NCBI RefSeq assembly: GCF_008728515.1
Contig: NC_044988.1
Coordinates: forward strand, 29,780,998-29,844,997
DNA length: 64,000 nt
Direction of reading: 5' to 3'
Origin: Papio anubis
Taxonomy: Eukaryota > Chordata > Mammalia > Primates > Cercopithecidae
Below the pieces are notes generated by a model. That model ran no database searches. It was not told the DNA's origin and worked only from the letters and a program-made list of their open reading frames with translations. The number at the start of each line of letters is the position of its first letter. Position 1 is the stretch's first letter. Below are positions 57,226 to 64,000 of this stretch, one piece after another. The position numbers and the translations under genes were made by a program.

Positions 57226-57349
57226 ATTAATTGTATGTGGAAAACCACTTTTTTTTATTAATTGTATGTGGAAAACCACTTTTTTTTATTAATTGTATGT
57301 GGGAAACCACTTTTTTAAATTAATTGTATGTGGAAAACCACTTTTTGAA
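57226..57349. repeat. 31-bp minisatellite, four units
   Basis: Units start at 57226, 57257, 57288 and 57319. Each reads ATTAATTGTATGTGG, then (A/G)AAACCAC and a T-run. Nearly identical copies. Confidence 0.95.
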
Positions 57350-57734
57350 AATTTTATGTATACATAAATATATGTATATATTTTAAATTTTGTATGATAA
57401 ATTTGTATATTTTGTGGCATATCAGTTGGAAATATAACTTTTAAGTTTATCGTCAATTAATAGGGACACTTAGGCTGGCCTGCCATCTTTGCTGATACCC
57501 CAGTGTTGAAGCAAATGTTGCTGGCTTCTCTCTGGGGAGTTTGCTGTAGAACGGGCTGGACAGATGGTAGGTATACTCTGCTCGTATGCTTATCCTCTGT
57601 CATTCTGGGCAAGGAGTCAGGTGTTCCTTCTGAAGCTAGAGTATCCTGTGATCACTCAGCAGTTGAACAAGCATCAAAAGGGAGCCCGGATGGCTTTCCT
57701 GGTCCCTGGATGATAGATATTAACGATGTAACTT

Positions 57735-57910
57735 ATTAGCTGGGTGAGGTGGCGGGCGCCTGTAATCCCAGCTACTCCGGAGGCTGAGGCAGGAGAATCA
57801 CTTGAACCTGGGAGGCGGAGGTTGCAGTGAGCCAAGATCACGCTACTGCACCCCAGCCAGGGCAACAGTGCGAGACTCCCTCTCAAACAAACAAACAAAC
57901 AAACAAAACA
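57735..57910 (+). mobile_element. 5'-truncated Alu with (CAAA)n tail
   Basis: Starts in the right half; ATGTAACTTA at 57725-57734 and 57911-57920. Confidence 0.94.
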
Positions 57911-58029
57911 ATGTAACTTAGTTGTTTGGAGGGAATTCATAGAATATGAGACCTGCCAGTGATTTTCATGAAGTTCCTGTATTACAGCCTCCTTGTGCAA
58001 GCTGGTAGTGACTTCTTCTTGCCTGGAGT

Positions 58030-59065
58030 ATTTAAAGCGCCTAGTCTATTCCCCCACCTCCTTATTCTCTTAGGTCTGTCTTTTGTCATTTGATCAGATT
58101 CCTAAATACTTTTCTGCTACTCCCTTGCTCTGAAAACCTTCATTGATTCCCTAGAGGAGAACTTGTTGGCCTGGCATTCACATTCAAGGTCTTCAGCAGT
58201 TAACTCTGGCATAACCTTCCATTCTCATTTGCAGTTGTCTCTTGCGAACTCTGCACTCCAGCCAGGCTCATCTGGTCACTGTGACTGGAATACGTCTTGT
58301 CCTTTCTCTCCTTTGGGACTCTGTTGACCTCCCTCATGACTCTGTTGGTATTATTCTCCTTTTTTGAGTGTTTACCCACTGTCTCTAAATCACCTTCATT
58401 CTGGCTCATCACTCACCATGGCCTTTTCTGACATCTCTCTATATAGAACCATTTGGTGACATTATCTGTACTGTCACTGTGGCACTTGGATTATTGCTTT
58501 GTAGATTTCCCAGTTTGCACCTAATTTCCCCAAATAGATGGCAAATTTTTTTTTTTTTTTTTTTTTGAGACGGAGTCTCACTCTTTCGCCCAGGCTGGAG
58601 TGCAGTGGCCGGATCTCAGCTCACTGCAAGCTCCGCCTCCTGGGTTCACGCCATTCTCCTGCCTCAGCCTCCCCAGTAGCTGGGACTACAGGCGCCCGCC
58701 ACCTCGCCCGGCTAATTTTTTGTATTTTTTAGTAGAAACGGGGTTTCACCGTGTTAGCCAGCATGGTCGATGGCAAATTCTTAAGAAGAGATGAAATGTT
58801 TAAAATGTTTTTTGTGCCTTGGACAACATTTAAAAAAAGCTTTGAACATAGTTGTTATACGATAACTAATGAATGAATCAAATCTAAATATAAAAATACA
58901 ACTTCAGGTCAAGAATAAATGATTTTTGTAACACCTGCTCCTCTGGATTACCCAGAAGTCTTCTGAAGAATATTAAATTTTGACTCTGCAATGTTTTGTA
59001 CCTAACCAAATGCCTGACAGATTGTAGGTGCTTAATAAATATTTGCCAACTGGAGTAAGCACTTG
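58030..59065 (+). mobile_element. L2 remnant interrupted by an AluY
   Basis: 'CTACTCCCTTGCTCTGAAAA', 'CTTCATTGATTCCCTAGAGG', 'CATTCAAGGTCTTCAGCAG' and, after the Alu, the L2 end 'GGTGCTTAATAAATATTTGC'. Confidence 0.6.
58548..58768 (-). mobile_element. Young 5'-truncated AluY (AluYR-like)
   Basis: GATGGCAAATT at 58537-58547 and 58769-58779. The copy lacks its first ~70 bp. Confidence 0.95.
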
Positions 59066-59230
59066 ACTAGATGAATTAAGTTATTGTGATTAGAATAAAT
59101 GAAGAAAGTCTGGATGTAAGCCATGAAAGTCACAACCATTTGGCAGCGATACACACACAGCACATACAGCTTGGGATCCGAGCTCTGAGTGATTTAGGTA
59201 GAAGCCCACCTTTTCAGTACAATGGAATTC

Positions 59231-59525
59231 TTTTTTTTTTAAATTTCCTTTTGAGACAGAGTCTTGCCCCATTGCCCAGGCTGGAGTGCAGTGATGCAAT
59301 CTCGGCTCACTGCACCCTCTGCCTCCTAGGCTGAAGTGATTCTCCTTCTTCAGCCTCCCTTAGTAGCTGGGATTACAGGCATGCACCACCATGCCCAGCT
59401 AGTTTTTAGTTTTGTAGAGGGGTTTTGTTTGCCCAGGCTGGTCTTGAACTCCTGGGCTCAAGTGAACCTCACGTCTTGGCCTCCCAGAGTACTGGGATTA
59501 TAGCCATGAGCCACTGTGCCTGACC
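59231..59525 (-). mobile_element. Old Alu (AluJ-like)
   Basis: T-run and diverged dimer ending 'CACTGTGCCTGACC'. Confidence 0.92.
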
Positions 59526-59649
59526 TCATTTGTTGTATACTTTTATTTAACTGTCAGGACTGTCACAATGATGCAGTCAGCGGCATGAAGGTATCTCATA
59601 TTTTTAGGAATAGCGTATGGAGCAGTTGCTTTGAATTTCGAGAGTAGAC

Positions 59650-60000
59650 CAGTGTGTCTCAACAATTTTAGCACATCAGAATTTCCTGGGCTGGGTGCAG
59701 TGGCTCACACCTGTAATCCCAGCACTTTGGGAGGCTGAGACAGGAGGATATCTTGAGCCCAGGAGTTTGAGACCAGCCTGGGCAACAAGGTGAGACCTCA
59801 TCTGTATAAAAAAAATTTTAAAAAAACAAAAAGAATCCCTGGAGAGCTTAGTAAAATTCAGATTGCTGGGTGCCATTCTCAGGGTGTGTGATTTTGTCAG
59901 TCTATGGTGGGACCCGAGAATGTGCATTTCTTTACGTTCCCAGGTAATGCTGATGCTACTGATTGAGGGACCACATGGTGCAAACCATTGGATTAGAGAC
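59650..60000 (-). mobile_element. MER20/MER5-like element split by an Alu monomer
   Basis: 'GTGTCTCAACAATTTTAGCA' on the left; 'AAATTCAGATTGCTGGG', 'CCCGAGAATGTGCATTTCT' and 'CCCAGGTAATGCTGATGC' on the right. A non-autonomous hAT-type element. Confidence 0.7.
59690..59831 (+). mobile_element. Free left Alu monomer (FLAM)
   Basis: One monomer with an A-rich tail inserted in the MER20-like element. AGAATTTCCTGG (59678-59689) and AGAATCCCTGG (59832-59842) flank it. Confidence 0.88.
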
Positions 60001-60934
60001 ATGTAGCTCGACAGATACTAATTTCAACCTTTCCATGTACTAGTAGCGTTCATATAAATGCCAGGAGTTATAAAGCTGTTTTTAACACTGACTGAGAATT
60101 TTAATTTGGAATTTTAACAAATAGAGTTTGGTGGTTTATAAACATGGTACTTTGTCAAATCTAACTTTTTAAAAGTGGTTAAACATTTTAACAGTGTAAA
60201 GGTAGACATCTACTCTTTCAAAGTTCAAATGGTTTTATTATTTAAATACTGGTATGGAACAACTTTTCCAATACATATCTCATATTTATTCTTAAAGCCT
60301 GGTATAACTTGAAAGAGTAAATAAAATATGGGTAAGGGGAAAAGTGATGGTGTTGTTAACTAATTACAGTCAGCTGTAACAAAACAAATTATTGCTTTGA
60401 CCTGACATAACATTTTATTTGAGGTTTACTGTGCAGTTTATTGAAGCCATTCTCTTGTTACCTTCAGAGTTATTACTGCCATTATTTTGTTGCTTGATAA
60501 ACTGAGGCCTGATGAAAGGTGCAGATTAAGGTTATGCTGCAGAAATTCAAGAACTTGTGCTGTGCCGTGATTCTAGAATACTGGAATCCTTGGGTTTTTA
60601 TTTAATTATTCGTCTGCTACTGTATTTTATTTTCTTTTTTAAGAAGCTTGCTTTTGAAAGACAGGCCCTAAGTGGGAGGTATTCCGTGTTTTTTACTGCA
60701 GGGACAGGCCTAAGTGTCTAAAATGCCTTCGTAAACGTCTATGAGATTGTATAGGAATGAACCATTAATGCTTATGACTGCGTGGTAAGATAGGTCATTT
60801 ATTCTTTTTCTGACTTAGATGCTCGTATAATTTATTAAATTTGGGAAGCTCATACTGCTTTTGTAATCAGATAAACAATAGAGAATATGACCTTGAAAAC
60901 AAAAGAATGATATAGAAAACCACCACTTACGCCA
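60001..60934. other. AT-rich unique intron 2 DNA
   Basis: No recognised repeat over more than 900 bp. Confidence 0.45.
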
Positions 60935-60948
60935 CCAAACTGGTGTTT

Positions 60949-61102
60949 GTGTTTATTTGTTTGTTTGTTTTTGAGATGGAGTCTTGGTCTGTCACCCAGG
61001 CTGGAGTGCAGTGGCATGATCTCGGCTCAGGCCAGGATCTCAGGCTGCCCACCTCAGCCTCCCAAAATGCTGGGATTACAGGCGTGAGCCACCGCGTCTG
61101 GC
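60949..61102 (-). mobile_element. Alu with ~150-bp internal deletion
   Basis: Perfect 14-bp duplication CCAAACTGGTGTTT at 60935-60948 and 61103-61116. Confidence 0.94.
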
Positions 61103-61116
61103 CCAAACTGGTGTTT

Positions 61117-61566
61117 AAAATAAGAGAAAGGCCCAATGGGGAAGTTGAGGAGGAGCAAATGGATATGTGCCCTCTCCAGACTTGGGGGTGTGGAATAATG
61201 ACATTGGAATGTCTCATCTCATTAGCTGGGAAGAGGAGAGAAGAAAGGAAAGGAATAGAATAAAATAGTGGTTTGGGAGTGCATTTTCAGGAGCCTAGGA
61301 TAGGTGGATTTGGTCTCCTTTCAGAGAAAAGAGACACCAGTGCTGACTTTAAAATGAGGCTTCAAAAATAATTTTGTTGTAGATCTCAGCCAAACCTTCC
61401 AGAGCTTGCACTTTAGTTATGCCCTCCCCCTCCCTTGCATGTTTTCGTTTTCCCACACACTCAGCCAGTGGATGGTTTCTGAGCACCTTCTTCGCACCAT
61501 GTTTTGTGCTGGAAATTTCTCTCATGAGCCACTTCTCCCTGCTTAAGGATGCCTAAACCTCTTTAT
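61117..61566. other. Unique intron 2 DNA
   Basis: Nothing recognised. Confidence 0.45.
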
Positions 61567-61900
61567 TTATATTATTTATTTATTTTTATTTTTTTATTTG
61601 AGACAGAGTCTCATTCTGTCACCCAGGCTGGAGTGCAGTGGTGCGATCTCTGCTCACTGCAACCTCCGCCTCCCAGGTTCAAGTGATTCTCCTGCCTCAA
61701 CCTCCAGAGTGGCTGGGTCTATAGGCGCGTGCCACCACACTGATGCCTGGCTAATTTTTTTTATTGTATTTTTTTTTTTTAGTAGAGACGAGGTTTCACC
61801 ATGTTGGTCAGGCTGGTCTCAAATTCCTGACCTCAAATGATCAGGTCTGCCTCAGCCTCCCAAAGTACTGAGATTACAGGCATGAGCCACCGCGCCCTGC
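61567..61900 (-). mobile_element. Alu
   Basis: (TTTA)/T-rich tail and a dimer with a small insertion in the linker; TAAACCT on both sides. Confidence 0.92.
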
Positions 61901-61926
61901 CTTAAACCTTTTTAAAAAGTGAAACA

Positions 61927-62327
61927 AGGCCAGGTGCAGTGGCTCATGCCTGTAATCCTAGCACTTTGGGAGGACAAGGTGGGTCAATCGCTGGAGCTCA
62001 GGAGTTTGAGACCAGCCTGGGCAACATAGTGAGACCCTATTAAAAAAAAAAAAAAGAATCTCCTAAGAGCTTATTAAAATTCAGACTGCTTGGGCTCGGG
62101 AGTTCGAGATCGGCCCGGACAACATGGTGAAATCCCGTCTCTACTAAAAAAAGATACAAAAATCAGCCAGGCATGGTGTCTTGCGCCTGTATTCCCAACT
62201 ACTTGGGCGGCTGAGGTGGGAGGATTGCTTGAACCCAGGAGGAGGAAGTTGCAGTGAGCCGAGATCGCGCCACTGCACTCCAGCCTGGGCCACAGAGTGA
62301 GACCTTGTCTCAGATAAATAAACAAAA
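61927..62327 (+). mobile_element. Chimeric Alu: left monomer + MER20-like piece + truncated Alu
   Basis: 61927-62056 is a left monomer with an A tail. 62057-62093 (AGAATCTCCTAAGAGC...) matches the MER20 segment found after the monomer at 59690. From 62094 an Alu resumes at 'GGGCTCGGGAGTTCGAG' and is complete to its tail. AAAAGTGAAAC flanks the whole compound. Confidence 0.8.
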
Positions 62328-62375
62328 TAAAAGTGAAACGACAAGATCTTATGACTCCCTGGAGCTTTTACTTTT

Positions 62376-62680
62376 TTTTTTTTTTTTTTGAGACGGAGTG
62401 TTGCTCTGTTGCCCAGGCTGGAGCGCAGTGGCCTGATACCAGCTCACTGCAGCCTCTGCGTCCCGGGTTGAAGAGATTCTCCTGCCTCAGCCTCCTGAGA
62501 AGCTGGGAGTACAGGCATGTGCCACCACACCTGGCTAATTTTTTTTTCTTTTTTCGTATTTTTAGTATACACAGAGTTTCACCATGTTAGCCAGGATAGT
62601 CTTGATTTCCTGACCTCGTGATCCACCTGGCTTGGCCTCCCAAAGTGCTGGGATTATAGGCGTGGGCCATCGCGCCTAGC
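62376..62680 (-). mobile_element. Alu with perfect target-site duplication
   Basis: TGGAGCTTTTACTTTT at 62360-62375 and 62681-62696. Confidence 0.95.
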
Positions 62681-62696
62681 TGGAGCTTTTACTTTT

Positions 62697-63419
62697 AACT
62701 CACATCATTTTTGATGCCAAACTACTTGTAAAATGATTATTCCTCAGTCCCGTCAGCAAAGATTGACCCACTGTGTCTGGCAGTGTGCTAAGCATGGAGG
62801 ACACAGTGGCGTGCCCAGAGGCTGGGTGCCTGCTTGCGTCCTGGTAGTCCTGGTAGGAGAGAGGTCATTCACTGGAGTCATCTCTTTGGATTTCTTGTTG
62901 CTTGTTGCTCCTTGCTGTCCGGCAGGCCTGCGTCCGCTCCTTTCATCATGGTTAAAACCTCAAGGCACTGAAGACCTAGTTGTGTGTTGGTCTTTTCCAG
63001 AACTGTTTGCTTGATGTCCTAGCAGCAGTTGACACCACAGCCTGCTCTCTCCATGATTCATATCAGCTTTAACCTCCCTGACATTGTATTCTCTGTTTTT
63101 CACACTCCTGGCGTTGGCTCTCCTTTATTCCATAACAGCTCCTCCCTTCCTTGCCCAGATGGAGCTAGCACCTCCAGTGGTGGCTCTTGGATCTGGCTTC
63201 CAGTCTCAGCCTCTCCCAAAAGCATGCGTTTCATGTTCCTCACCCGCACCCAGCCCTCCACCTGCGCGCCTGCCCGCCCTCTGCTCTACACACCCAGACT
63301 CCTGCTCTCTGCCTTTCCTACATCTTAATTCCTGGCAACCCCTCAGCCCTCCAGTTCTGTTGCTTTTCATCCCCCACATGTCCCTGGAACAGGCTCCTCT
63401 CTTGTATTTGCAGGCCTTA
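62697..63419. other. Intron 2 DNA, with an L2/MIR-like end
   Basis: 'CACTGTGTCTGGCAGTGTGC' then 'TAAGCATGGAGGACACAGTG' (62768-62808) resembles an antisense L2 end. The remainder is C/T-rich with overlapping chance frames. Confidence 0.4.
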
Positions 63420-63800
63420 GAGATCTGTCCCTGAACTACTTTGGTGGTTCCCTAGCAGGTCTTTCTGCCTCTGATCTCTCTCTCCTTCACTTGCCCTAAG
63501 CAATTGCCCTTAGATAAATCTCCTCCAAGCACAGCTCTGACGGTGTAACCTCCTTGCTCAACTCAGTGGTTCCCATTACATCCCAGAGTCCGGAGAGCCG
63601 GACTGAGGCCCGCCTCACCTTGCCCTAGCCCATCTTTCATACTAGATGTCTCCTTCCCTTTTCTCATTCAGTTCCTCAGCCTGACTGCCCTGCCCATCAT
63701 TCCAAACTCTATCCCCACTTTCCTGCTTCCACTCCTTTGTCCTTGCTGGCCCTTTCTCCTTCCTCTCCTTTTCTCACTTTTCACTTGTGTCCTTCTTTTT
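63420..63800 (+). mobile_element. Probable L2-like fragment
   Basis: 'GCTCAACTCAGTGGTTCCCA', 'GAGTCCGGAGAGCCGGACTG', 'CACCTTGCCCTAGCC' follow the L2 3'-region pattern loosely. The last 200 bp of the window shows nothing recognised. Confidence 0.4.
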
Positions 63801-64000
63801 TTAAGTGCAACTCAGGTGTAGTTTTGTCCATGAATTCCTAACTAGGCTACACGCCGTCTCTCTTTCCTGTGACTTCCCATGAAAGTTTATGGGTCTTCCT
63901 GTATGATGGTAGGTGGTGGTATTTGTAATCCCTTCTTATCCTCTATCCTCGACTGTAGACTCCCTGTGGGCAAGACAGCCTGGCAGACGTTTCAGGCACC

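Larger units (their letters stand above)
19726..64000 (+). other. DMRT1: DMRT1 intron 2 (partial, runs off the right edge)
   Basis: Starts with donor GTAATC. No sequence resembling DMRT1 exon 3 (human EGRMVIQDIPAV...) is present before the window ends, so at least 44.3 kb of intron 2 is shown. It contains an assembly gap and many transposable-element remnants, but no exon that I recognise. Confidence 0.85.

Noticed and set aside
19726..64000. DMRT1 exon 3 or a nested gene in intron 2
   Set aside because: Looked for the exon 3 start (EGRMVIQDIPAV) and the downstream Tyr-rich segment on the + strand and saw neither. No processed pseudogene or tRNA recognised.
1..64000. CRISPR arrays, operons, prophage or other prokaryotic systems
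   Set aside because: The sequence is primate nuclear DNA with introns and Alus. Nothing prokaryotic is present.

Overview
The window is nuclear DNA from a primate, most likely an Old World monkey. It is very dense in Alu elements. Several of the youngest copies (for example 16542-16837, 18858-19158, 27127-27438, 44478-44775, 47551-47845, 58548-58768) share AluY variants ('CACCTCGCCCGGC', 'CCGCCCGTCTCGGCC', 'AGGCTTGAGCCACCGCGCC') that I associate with the cercopithecoid AluYR lineage and not with human AluY. A block of exactly 100 Ns shows this is a draft assembly.

The only gene I can support is DMRT1, on the + strand and incomplete. Exon 1 (coding part 13773-14126) encodes residues 1-118: an acidic/Ser-Pro start, a Gly/Ser-rich linker, and the zinc-binding DM domain with all eight metal ligands. 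Exon 2 (19542-19725) encodes residues 119-179 plus the first base of codon 180, and carries the end of the DM recognition helix. DMRT1 is the doublesex/mab-3-related transcription factor that maintains male gonadal identity and controls germ-cell entry into meiosis. The remaining exons are not here; intron 2 runs from 19726 past the right edge.

Layout: 1-13.2 kb is 5' intergenic DNA filled with Alu, L2, MIR and a 3-kb antisense L1 remnant riddled with Alus. 13.2-15.3 kb is the GC-rich promoter/CpG-island region with exon 1, a (CG)n tract, an Alu 41 bp past the exon 1 donor, and a degenerate ~61-bp CpG-rich tandem array (14627-15146). 15.3-19.5 kb is the rest of intron 1, with two apparently lineage-specific AluY insertions. 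19.7-64 kb is intron 2: about 40 Alus, several L1/L2/MIR/L3 remnants, an MLT1 LTR split by an Alu, a solo ERV1-type LTR with intact TG...CA ends and a 4-bp target duplication, an ancient hAT-Charlie-type transposon with transposase remnants, MER5/MER20-like elements, a CTG/CTT trinucleotide array grown from an Alu tail, and an exact 368-bp duplication abutting the N gap.

I found no evidence of a new multigene system. The best leads are structural: the intron 1 minisatellite in the CpG island, the compound CTG/CTT array, the probable false duplication at the gap, and a chimeric Alu-MER20 junction that occurs twice within 2.3 kb.
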